Positions 17,644-25,391 of a DNA stretch of 35,713 nt are shown here, one piece after another; the stretch's first letter is position 1; each line of letters begins with the position of its first letter. The stretch is from Acidimicrobiales bacterium. GTDB taxonomy: Bacteria; Actinomycetota; Acidimicrobiia; Acidimicrobiales; SZUA-35. Position numbers and translations under genes: made by a program. The stretch lies in the NCBI GenBank assembly GCA_020628065.1, contig JAHDFR010000003.1, forward strand, positions 2,705-38,417. Direction: 5' to 3'. Below the pieces are notes generated by a model, which saw only the letters and a program-made list of their open reading frames with translations, ran no database searches and had not been told where the DNA came from.

Positions 17644-17778
17644 CCTGAAGGTTGTGCTTGGAAGTATTCCTTGGCCTCGATGCCTTCCGGCGTCAAGGAC
17701 TTGACGATCAGATTTCCCCGGTTGGCAAGCCTACTTGGGGCGTTGTCCGGTGTTGTTGATCTTCGACTCAAGTAGAGC

Positions 17779-17807
17779 TTGCCAGGCGGCTCGCTTCTTG
17801 GTATGTT
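17779..17807 (+). promoter_or_regulatory. candidate sigma-70-type promoter of the LacI-controlled operon
   Basis: TTGCCA (17779-17784) and TATGTT (17802-17807) are separated by exactly 17 nt and match the -35 and -10 consensus at 5 and 4 of 6 positions. A start near 17814 would place the palindromic operator (17817-17832) immediately downstream. Predicted from sequence only. Confidence 0.55.
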
Positions 17808-17816
17808 TCTTCCTGT

Positions 17817-17832
17817 TCCGAAACGTTTCGGA
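17817..17832. promoter_or_regulatory. LacI-family operator, 16-bp perfect palindrome
   Basis: TCCGAAACGTTTCGGA is a perfect palindrome with central CG, as bound by CcpA/LacI-type repressors. It lies between the divergent LacI gene and the binding-protein ATG (30 nt upstream of it), just downstream of the candidate -10 box. Occupancy would block promoter escape or elongation. Confidence 0.85.
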
Positions 17833-17862
17833 CACTTTAGCTCAAACTAAAGGGGAGTGGAT

Positions 17863-19302
17863 ATGTCCAGTTCAGAGGAGTCGAGGTCGGTATCGCGCCG
17901 TCTAGCGGCTCTATTTGCCATTTTGGCTGCATTTGCCGTTGTGGCCGCAGCCTGCGGTGGCGGTTCGGACGACGCCGAGGATTCCTCGGCCGATACCGAA
18001 GCTGCCGAAACCGAAGAAGAAGCCGAACCCGAACCAGAGCCCGAAGAAGAGGCTATGGAAGAGGAAGAAGCTTCAGAAGAAGAGGAGGCGATGGAAGAGG
18101 AAGAGCACAGCGCCGCCTCATTCGTGAGTCTCCAGTTCGCCCCGGTTGAGGAAGCCGAGAAGTTCCGAGCCATCCTCGACGAAGGCGGCTTCGAGGTCAC
18201 CATCGGTGAGGAAGGTCCCACCATCGACCAGATCAAGGCCGGTGCCGGCTCGATCGACGTCGTCGGTGCCCTTCACGGTACGTTCCCGCCGCTGACGTCT
18301 GAGGACAACATGGCCAACATGGCCGACGTCTTGGACGATCTCAGCGCTGACCGTACCTTCGCCCCGTCCTTTGTTGAGTCCGGTCTGCTGGGCTCGGACG
18401 ACTTCCTGGCCTACGTTCCCTGGGCCCAGGCCACCTACATCATGGCCGCCAACCAGGAGGCCATCGCCTACCTGCCCGAGGGTGCCGACATCGACAACCT
18501 GACCTGGCAGGACCTTTCGGCCTGGTGCCAGGCCATCCTCGACGGTGAAGGTGCTCCGAAGTGCGGCCTGCCGGTCGCCGGTCTGTTCCACCGCTTCCTC
18601 GAGGGCTATCTCTGGCCCTCGTTCACCGGTGGCATGGTTTCCGAGTTCCGTAGCCAGGGCGCTGCTGACATGCTGACCTGGGCTCGCGACGACATGTGGC
18701 CCACCGTGGTCCCCGAGTCGATCAACTACGAGTTCATGCAGGAGCCGCTGCAGTCCGGCGAGGTGTGGGTCGCATTTGATCACGTCGCCCGCCTGATCGA
18801 GGCCTTCGAGGCTGATCCTGAGAACCTGGTTGGCTTCCCGACTCCGTCTGGTCCGGTCGGCCGTGGCTTCATGCCGGTCATCGTCGGTCTGGGTATCCCG
18901 GCCGACGCTCCGAACCCGGAAGCCGGCGCCGCCGTCATCGAGTACCTGACCCGTCCGGACGTTCAGGCCCAGGTGCTTTCCGAGCTGGCCTTCTTCCCGG
19001 TCCTTGAGGGTGTCGACGTCTCCGACCTGCCGCCCGGCGTGCAGATCGAGGCTGAGGCTGTGAACAAGCTGGCCAACGCCCCCGATGCCATCCCGGCACT
19101 GCTGCCGGTCGGCCTGGGCGAGCGTGGCGGCGAGATCAACCAGATCTTCCGCGACGCCTTCACCCGAGTCGTGCTTGACGGCGAGGACATCCAGACCGTT
19201 CTCGATTCCCAGGGCGATGTCCTGCAGGCCCTGCTGGACGAGACCGGTGCTCCGTGCTGGTCACCGGATCCGGCCAGCGACGGTCCGTGCCAGGTCAACT
19301 AG
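17863..19302 (+). CDS. extracellular solute-binding lipoprotein with acidic linker (CUT1 type)
   Basis: This is the binding component of the glycosylglycerate-type importer encoded downstream. ATG 17863 follows AGGGGAG by 5 nt and is preferred to GTG 17857. A Sec signal (RRLAALFAILAAFAVVAAAC) gives lipid-Cys31. Residues about 34-81 form an almost purely acidic linker containing EEEAMEEEE twice, followed by a type-1 binding domain of about 390 residues ending in a Cys-containing tail (GAPCWSPDPASDGPCQVN), whose two cysteines could form a disulfide. From about 18300 on, codons are strongly C/G-ending (CTG, GCC, GTC, AAC), suggesting selection for high expression. A 6-bp stem CTTTAG/CTAAAG (17835-17852) overlaps the front of the ribosome binding site. 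Confidence 0.92.
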   Translation: MSSSEESRSVSRRLAALFAILAAFAVVAAACGGGSDDAEDSSADTEAAETEEEAEPEPEPEEEAMEEEEASEEEEAMEEEEHSAASFVSLQFAPVEEAEKFRAILDEGGFEVTIGEEGPTIDQIKAGAGSIDVVGALHGTFPPLTSEDNMANMADVLDDLSADRTFAPSFVESGLLGSDDFLAYVPWAQATYIMAANQEAIAYLPEGADIDNLTWQDLSAWCQAILDGEGAPKCGLPVAGLFHRFLEGYLWPSFTGGMVSEFRSQGAADMLTWARDDMWPTVVPESINYEFMQEPLQSGEVWVAFDHVARLIEAFEADPENLVGFPTPSGPVGRGFMPVIVGLGIPADAPNPEAGAAVIEYLTRPDVQAQVLSELAFFPVLEGVDVSDLPPGVQIEAEAVNKLANAPDAIPALLPVGLGERGGEINQIFRDAFTRVVLDGEDIQTVLDSQGDVLQALLDETGAPCWSPDPASDGPCQVN

Positions 19303-19387
19303 TCTTCACCGACTGATCGTCGACCTGAATGACCGACTCCACAGCTGATGTAGTCTCGGTCTCCGTCCTACGGGACTAGTAAACGAA

Positions 19388-19420
19388 TCGGGCCCGGCAC
19401 CGAGCTGGTGTCGGGCCCGA
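19388..19420 (+). terminator. 14-bp stem-loop after the binding-protein gene
   Basis: TCGGGCCCGGCACC pairs with GGTGTCGGGCCCGA around a 5-nt GAGCT loop, with one G-U pair, followed by the pyrimidine-rich CTTGTTCTGT. It lies 85 nt after the binding-protein stop and 93 nt before the permease start, inside the operon, so partial termination or 3'-end protection is the likely role. Confidence 0.75.
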
Positions 19421-19513
19421 CTTGTTCTGTCGCTTCCCGCTTGACGGTCCAGGCCGTTACGGGGACAGTGGTGGCGGCAACGTGCGGTCGAACGGTCACT
19501 CAACACAAACACC

Positions 19514-20995
19514 ATGGCAGATAACAAACAGGGGGATCCGGCACAAAGTCCGGATCATGGGGTTTCCGGCGGAGCAGCAGCACCAGCGACGTCGGCGCCG
19601 CAATCAAAGCCGGAAGCGAAAACCAAGCAGGGGTCACGGCGTCGACTGGTGCCGTATCTTCTGATTGCACCGGCGCTCATTTACTTGGCGATGTTTTTCG
19701 CCTATCCGATGTTTCAAGGACTGATGCTGGCCATCTTCGATGATGACGCCGCGCTGGTCCTGGTCGATGAACCTTCTTTGGACGGTCAAGAGGTTGAGCG
19801 ACTCACCCAGGGAACCAGGCTGAACATTCTCGGCCGTCAAGGAAACCTGTTGACCGATGACTCCGAAGGCACTGAGCTGCTCACCGAACAATGGTTTCTC
19901 GTTGTAGGCGAGTCGGCCGGCGGTGCCGAGGTCAGCGGTTGGGCACCCGAAGCCCGAGTACGAATCCGGGACGAAGCCGCCGATGGGACTCCGCTGGGAG
20001 GCACGATCCGCCCACGACTCGGCGCTGGTTCCGATGAGGCCACTCCGTTGCTGGCCGAGCCGAACGAAACCTCCGAGACGGTAGCCGAGCTCGAACAGCG
20101 GGCACCGGTCACCATCGAGGAAATCGCTGTTCTTGAGGTCTGGTTCCAGGTGCAGGCCTCCGAAGACTCCTCCAAGGTCGCCGGTTGGGCACCGTCCCGC
20201 TTCGTCGAGGTATTCGACGACGAGGAGACCGGGCGGGTGGATGAAGGCTCGGTCGGTGAGTTCACCACCGGATTCATCACCAAAATGTTCAATGACAGCT
20301 TCTTCTCCGATGCCTGGCAGACGACGCTGTTGCTGATGTTGCTGATCCTGCCACTGCAGTTTGTGCTGGCCATGTTGATGGCCCTGGTCATCGATGCCCG
20401 GTTGAAGCTTGGGTCCGGATTTCTGTACATCTTCACCTTGCCGATGGGCATGTCGGACCTGGCGGTCGGCATCTTGTTCTTCTCCATTTTCACCGGCAAC
20501 GGCCTTTTGAACAGCGTCTTGGAGGCCATCGGTATTCTTGACGGCCCCAAAACCTTCCTTTCGGCCGACACCATTCCGTGGATCATCTTCGCCATCGTCT
20601 TGGCCGAGCTGTGGCGAGCGACCTCCATCGTCATGGTGATCATCGTCTCCGGCCTGCAGGCCATCCCCAGGGAAACGTTGGAGGCAGCCGAGTTGTTCGG
20701 CGCCGGCTACTGGCAACGGGTGCGTCACATCATGTTGCCGCTGCTGTTGCCCAGCATTCAGGTGGCGTTGATTCTGCGCACCATCTTGGCCTTCCAGGTC
20801 TTCGCCGTGGTAATCGCACTGAGCGGAGGGGACATCGTGACCGTGCTGGCCAACGAGACGTATCGTCAGTACTTCGAGTTCCGCAATAACAACGTGGCCT
20901 CGGCCTACGCCCTGTTCATCCTGTTGCTCTCCATGGCCAGCGCCTTCTTCTACCTTCGAGCGGTCCGAGCCCAAACGGAGGTGGCCAACACATGA
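19514..20995 (+). CDS. MalF-type sugar ABC permease with extracytoplasmic tandem SH3b-like insert
   Basis: This 493-residue CUT1 permease is much longer than the usual roughly 300. Residues 1-44 are a hydrophilic Ala/Pro/Lys-rich cytoplasmic tail, and TM1 is about 47-73. Residues about 77-250 are a soluble acidic insert. It contains two repeats of the SH3b pattern, each ending in W-F-x-V, about 15 residues, then GWAP (QWFLV...VSGWAPEARV and VWFQV...VAGWAPSRFV); the second begins LLAEPNETSETVAELE. By topology the insert faces outward. TM2 onward is normal, with an EAA loop TLEAAELFGAGYWQRV at about 388-403. E. coli MalF also has a large periplasmic loop, but between TM3 and TM4 and with a different fold. 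No clear ribosome binding site precedes the ATG. The stop overlaps the next gene as ATGA. Confidence 0.9.
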   Translation: MADNKQGDPAQSPDHGVSGGAAAPATSAPQSKPEAKTKQGSRRRLVPYLLIAPALIYLAMFFAYPMFQGLMLAIFDDDAALVLVDEPSLDGQEVERLTQGTRLNILGRQGNLLTDDSEGTELLTEQWFLVVGESAGGAEVSGWAPEARVRIRDEAADGTPLGGTIRPRLGAGSDEATPLLAEPNETSETVAELEQRAPVTIEEIAVLEVWFQVQASEDSSKVAGWAPSRFVEVFDDEETGRVDEGSVGEFTTGFITKMFNDSFFSDAWQTTLLLMLLILPLQFVLAMLMALVIDARLKLGSGFLYIFTLPMGMSDLAVGILFFSIFTGNGLLNSVLEAIGILDGPKTFLSADTIPWIIFAIVLAELWRATSIVMVIIVSGLQAIPRETLEAAELFGAGYWQRVRHIMLPLLLPSIQVALILRTILAFQVFAVVIALSGGDIVTVLANETYRQYFEFRNNNVASAYALFILLLSMASAFFYLRAVRAQTEVANT

Positions 20996-21891
20996 CCGAT
21001 AGCTCCACATCCATCTCCCCGTCCTCGCTTCCACCGCTCGATTCGCCGGAGGTCGTTGACCTTCACCGCAAGATGAAGCGGCGAAACCTGCGGGGCCGGC
21101 TGTTCACCTACGCCTCGGCCATCCTCATTGCCCTGTGGATCCTTGTGCCGATCTTCTTTGTGTTCTCCATGGCGTTTACCACCGAGGACACCGTTCGTTC
21201 CTACCCCAAGAACTTCCTGCCGTTCATTCCGTTCTCGACCGAGACGATGACGTTCTTCCTTCAGTCCGAAGGGGTGCTGGAAAGCCTGTTGAACAGCATC
21301 ATCGTGGCCGTGGTGACTCTGGTGTTGTCCACCATCATCGCCGTGCCGGCCGGCTACGCCGTCGCTCGTTACCTGTTCCCCGGACGGGACTTGTTCCGCC
21401 TCGCCGTACTTGCGGTTCGGGCCTTCCCCATTGTCGTGCTTTCGATCCCGTTGGCTGTGTTGTTCCTGAGGGCAGGTCTGTTCGATTCGGTCTGGAGTCT
21501 GGCATTGATGCATACCGCTCTTGCTATGCCCACCACCATCTTGGTGGTGTCGAGTGTGTTTGCCAGTGTTCCTTACGAGCTGGAGGAGGCCGGTCAGGTG
21601 TTCGGGGCAACGCCGCTGCAGTCGTTCCGCTACATCGTTACGCCGCTGGTATTGCCGGGTATCGCCGCATCGGGCCTATTCACCTTCGTTCTGTCGTGGA
21701 ACGAGGTCTTCGCCGCCAGTGTCTTGACCCTTGAGAATCGGACACTCCCGGCCTTGGTGTTGACCTCGCTGGCCAACTCGCCGGACGCCTTCCAGTTCGC
21801 CGGTGGGTTTTTCTTGATGGTGCCGTCCATCATCTTCATGTTTTTCATCCGCAAGTACTTGTTCAACATGTGGGGGCAGGTGTCCAAGTGA
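20992..21891 (+). CDS. MalG-type carbohydrate ABC transporter permease
   Basis: This 299-residue partner of the SH3b-bearing permease has six transmembrane segments and an EAA loop reading YELEEAGQVFGATPLQSFRYI, slightly altered from EAAxxDG. A hydrophilic N-terminus of about 40 residues precedes TM1 (LFTYASAILIALWILVP). The start ATG overlaps the upstream stop by 4 nt (20992-20995), consistent with coupled translation. The length is typical of MalG/ThuG. Confidence 0.93.
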   Translation: MTDSSTSISPSSLPPLDSPEVVDLHRKMKRRNLRGRLFTYASAILIALWILVPIFFVFSMAFTTEDTVRSYPKNFLPFIPFSTETMTFFLQSEGVLESLLNSIIVAVVTLVLSTIIAVPAGYAVARYLFPGRDLFRLAVLAVRAFPIVVLSIPLAVLFLRAGLFDSVWSLALMHTALAMPTTILVVSSVFASVPYELEEAGQVFGATPLQSFRYIVTPLVLPGIAASGLFTFVLSWNEVFAASVLTLENRTLPALVLTSLANSPDAFQFAGGFFLMVPSIIFMFFIRKYLFNMWGQVSK

Positions 21892-21954
21892 GAGACTTCG
21901 TCGCTGCCGTCAGCGCCACAATGTCATCCCCGGGAACTGTGTCAGGAGTGCACC

Positions 21955-23049
<1,095 letters not shown>

Positions 23050-23054
23050 TGGCT

Positions 23055-24341
23055 ATGAATAGTGTCGAAGATGTTGATCTCGCCCATAGGGTGGCGGTTA
23101 TGGGTCAGCGGGCCAAGCGGGTCCTCCGGGACAATGATCGTGGCCGATACACCGTCCCTACCGCCAAGCTCTATCCCTTCCAGTGGAACTGGGATTCGGC
23201 TTTTGTGGCTCTCGGTTGGGCCGAGTTCGACCCTGAGCGAGCATGGCTCGAGGTTGAGACGTTGCTGTCGTCCCAGTGGCCTTCGGGCATGGTGCCGCAC
23301 ATCATTTTCTGGACCCAGGAGGATACCTACTTCCCTGGTCCCGATGTTTGGCGGGCCAACCATGGCCCGCAGCCCAGTTCGGGTATCTCCCAGCCGCCGG
23401 TGTTGGCTTCGGTTGTCCGGCAACTGGCGACCGAGAGCGACACGGACAGGGTTAACGCCATGTTTGACGGTCTGAACCGCTGGCATCAATGGTGGCACGC
23501 GGCGCGGGATCCAAAGGGTCTAGGGGTCATCGCCATCTCCCACCCGTGGGAGTCGGGTCGAGACAACCTGCCTGACTGGGACATTCCGGCGGCGGCTATT
23601 GATGCGTCGCAGGTTGGCGAGTATGAGCGGCGGGACACCCAGCTGGTCGACGCCTCCATGCGACCGCACAAGCATGACTACGACCGATATCTGGCCCTGG
23701 TCAATTTCGGGGCCGAGCACGGCTGGGACGACGCCGCCATTGCCGCCGGCAACGAGTTCTGGGTTGTTGATCCGGGTATAACCGCCATCCTGCTGCGGGC
23801 CGAGCGGGACCTGCTCAAGCTGGGGGAGTGGGTTGGCCGAGATGCCGACGAGCTGACTTCAATCAGCACCCGCATCGAGCGGATGGAGGGCGGCTATGAC
23901 CGAATGTGGAATCCTGAAGCGGGAACGTATACCTCGATCGATCTGCGTTCGGGTGAGTACGCCACCACGGGTACTTCGGCTTCGTTCCTGGCCCCCTACG
24001 CCGGTGTGACCGAGCGGACGCCTGCTCTGATCGATGAACTGGCCACCTGGTCTCAACACTGTCCCTATCTGGTCCCGTCGTTTGATCCTCGGGACAGTCG
24101 CTTCGAGCCGAACCGATACTGGCGCGGACCGGTGTGGGCCATGGTCAACTACATGATTGCCACCGGCTTGGCCGAGACCGGGGAGGATGAGTGGGCCGAA
24201 AAGGTCCGGTTGTCGACCCGGCAAATGATGCTGCACTCCGGTTTCCCCGAGAGCTTCAGCCCGACAACCGCTGAGTCAGTCGGCGGTCTGCACTTCGCCT
24301 GGACCGCTGCCATTTGGCTGGCGTGGCTGCATAAGCTGTAG
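23055..24341 (+). CDS. GH63-family hydrolase, mannosylglycerate/glucosylglycerate hydrolase-like
   Basis: This predicted cytoplasmic glycosidase has 428 residues from ATG 23055 (GTG 23049 adds two). Its family blocks match the GH63 mannosylglycerate/glucosylglycerate hydrolase group: YPFQWNWDSAF (Asp47), QWPSGMVPHI, YFPGPDVW, SGISQPPV, HPWESGRDN (Asp170, candidate general acid), RRDTQLVDASMRP, RYWRGPVWAMVNY and GFPESFSPTT (Glu399, candidate base). No signal peptide is present, so it acts on imported solute, releasing a hexose and glycerate. As the last gene of the LacI-controlled importer operon it is the best indicator of the transported compound, a glycosylglycerate-type compatible solute. 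Other alpha-glycosides cannot be excluded. Confidence 0.8.
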   Translation: MNSVEDVDLAHRVAVMGQRAKRVLRDNDRGRYTVPTAKLYPFQWNWDSAFVALGWAEFDPERAWLEVETLLSSQWPSGMVPHIIFWTQEDTYFPGPDVWRANHGPQPSSGISQPPVLASVVRQLATESDTDRVNAMFDGLNRWHQWWHAARDPKGLGVIAISHPWESGRDNLPDWDIPAAAIDASQVGEYERRDTQLVDASMRPHKHDYDRYLALVNFGAEHGWDDAAIAAGNEFWVVDPGITAILLRAERDLLKLGEWVGRDADELTSISTRIERMEGGYDRMWNPEAGTYTSIDLRSGEYATTGTSASFLAPYAGVTERTPALIDELATWSQHCPYLVPSFDPRDSRFEPNRYWRGPVWAMVNYMIATGLAETGEDEWAEKVRLSTRQMMLHSGFPESFSPTTAESVGGLHFAWTAAIWLAWLHKL

Positions 24342-24357
24342 CGATCCGGGAGCGGTT

Positions 24358-24372
24358 GGCGCGTTTCGCGCC
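24358..24372 (+). terminator. short stem-loop in the convergent gap
   Basis: GGCGCG-TTT-CGCGCC, extendable by two T-G wobble pairs, lies between the GH63 stop and the arsR stop, which face each other 36 nt apart. It could act in either direction, and T-tracts are weak. Confidence 0.45.
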
Positions 24373-24377
24373 GGCTT

Positions 24378-24809
24378 CTAGGCGGTTGGGGTGATCTGCC
24401 CGAGGCTGATGGCCGAACAGATTCGTTCCAGTTGATCTGGGCGGAGGCGGAACCACGCCCATTTGCCTCGTTGTTCCCGATCGAGAATCCCGGCCGCTAC
24501 CAGTTGTCGCAGGTGATGGCTGACCGTTGGTTGGCTCTTGCCGACGGCCTCGGGCAGGTCGCAGGCGCAGACTTCGCCGTCGAGTGCCTGACCGATAATG
24601 GAAACCAGCCGTAGCCTCACCGGGTCGGCCAATGCTTTCAGAACAGCCGCCATGTCGTCGGCCGCTTCTTCGTCGAACGCCGGAGCGAACAGGGGTGAGC
24701 AGCAGGGCTCGGCCGTTGTTGGGCGTTGCTCTGTCGAAGTCACCAACCCAGTTTGCCACGTCGACAAGTAACGTGACGTATCGATGATGGTCGAATTGAC
24801 CGATGTCAC
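24378..24809 (-). CDS. arsR: ArsR-family metalloregulator
   Basis: This is a 143-residue winged-helix repressor. The DNA-reading helix region is AVGKSQPTVSHHLRQLVAAG, and the beta-wing is GILDREQRGKWAWFRL. Candidate As(III) ligands are the vicinal pair in EPCCSPL (Cys36-Cys37) and Cys81/Cys83 in GEVCACDL, an arrangement resembling actinobacterial ArsR proteins with an N-terminal CC motif. The track start is GTG 24809 without a ribosome binding site; GTG 24743 (VTSTEQRP) is an alternative. It is divergent from arsI across a palindromic operator, so autoregulation and control of arsI are expected. Confidence 0.9.
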   Translation of the reverse strand: MTSVNSTIIDTSRYLSTWQTGLVTSTEQRPTTAEPCCSPLFAPAFDEEAADDMAAVLKALADPVRLRLVSIIGQALDGEVCACDLPEAVGKSQPTVSHHLRQLVAAGILDREQRGKWAWFRLRPDQLERICSAISLGQITPTA

Positions 24810-24816
24810 TTCATAT

Positions 24817-24853
24817 CATATTGACAAGCATCAAATTGATAGATATCAATATG
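24817..24853. promoter_or_regulatory. large inverted repeat, probable ArsR operator
   Basis: A 37-bp dyad is centred on 24835: outer arms CATATTGA and TCAATATG (8 bp each, perfect), inner palindrome ATCAAATTGAT, and a partly matching connector, with 14 of 18 arm positions complementary. A second overlapping dyad TTGATA-GA-TATCAA sits at 24836-24849. AT-rich dyads of this type are usual for ArsR/SmtB repressors. Confidence 0.8.
24821..24849 (+). promoter_or_regulatory. candidate arsI promoter inside the ArsR operator
   Basis: A perfect -35 hexamer TTGACA (24821-24826) and TATCAA (24844-24849, 4 of 6) are separated by 17 nt and lie wholly within the dyad, so bound ArsR would exclude RNA polymerase. 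The start would fall near 24856, at a GAGTAG/CTACTC stem (24853-24870). Confidence 0.65.
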
Positions 24854-24868
24854 AGTAGCCTTTACTAC

Positions 24869-24910
24869 TCGCAACTTAGTTCTCGCAGCTTAATTTTCGC
24901 AGCGAGAGCA
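24869..24910 (+). repeat. three phased imperfect 14-bp repeats in the arsI leader
   Basis: TCGCAACTTAGTTC, TCGCAGCTTAATTT and TCGCAGCGAGAGCA occur head to tail, each beginning TCGCA exactly 14 bp apart, between the arsI promoter and its ribosome binding site. Role unknown. Confidence 0.55.
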
Positions 24911-24932
24911 ACGACAGAAGGATCAGAACCCC

Positions 24933-25391
24933 ATGCGTCTCCAGCTAGCCCTCAACGTTGATGACATCGACGCCGCCGTCGACTTCTACTCAAAGATGTT
25001 TGCCACCCAGCCGCAGAAGCTCAAGCCGGGTTACGCCAACTTCGCCATCGAACAGCCGCCACTCAAGCTGATTCTCTTCGAAGGCGCCGGCGACAACGGA
25101 TCCATCAACCACCTGGGAGTCGAGGTTGAAACCTCAGCCGACGTCGTGTCAGCCGAGGCGCGGCTCAGCGAAGCCGGTCTCTCCACCACTGGCGTCGACG
25201 AGACCATCTGCTGCTTCGCCGAGAAAGCCGAGACCTGGCTTCAAGGCCCCGACGGCAACCGCTGGGAGTGGTACGTCAAACAGGGTGACACGGAACAGGC
25301 CGAGTACGAGTTGGTCAACAACGTCAGTGAAGGGTCAGAACAGACAGCCTGCTGTGCCCCGGTCGGCGGGAGTGCCACCAGCTGCTGCTAG
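24933..25391 (+). CDS. arsI: ArsI/CadI-type C-As lyase (VOC family)
   Basis: This 152-residue Fe(II)-dependent dioxygenase would cleave the C-As bond of methylarsenite or related organoarsenicals to inorganic As(III). Expected metal ligands are Gln4 (LQLALNVDD), His60 (INHLGVEVE) and Glu112 (WEWYVKQ). The vicinal cysteine pair that binds trivalent arsenic is present as TICCFAEK (Cys93-Cys94). The C-terminus ends in two further CC pairs (TACCAPV...TSCC), also common in CadI/ArsI proteins. It is divergent from arsR, and the stop overlaps the convergent polymerase stop in the shared CTAG at 25388-25391. No arsenite efflux pump is visible here, so the product must be handled elsewhere. Confidence 0.9.
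   Translation: MRLQLALNVDDIDAAVDFYSKMFATQPQKLKPGYANFAIEQPPLKLILFEGAGDNGSINHLGVEVETSADVVSAEARLSEAGLSTTGVDETICCFAEKAETWLQGPDGNRWEWYVKQGDTEQAEYELVNNVSEGSEQTACCAPVGGSATSCC

Noticed and set aside
19634-21034. 466-codon minus-strand ORF opposite the two permeases
   Set aside because: It is the antisense shadow of well-supported permease genes; His/Gln-rich composition and no motifs.
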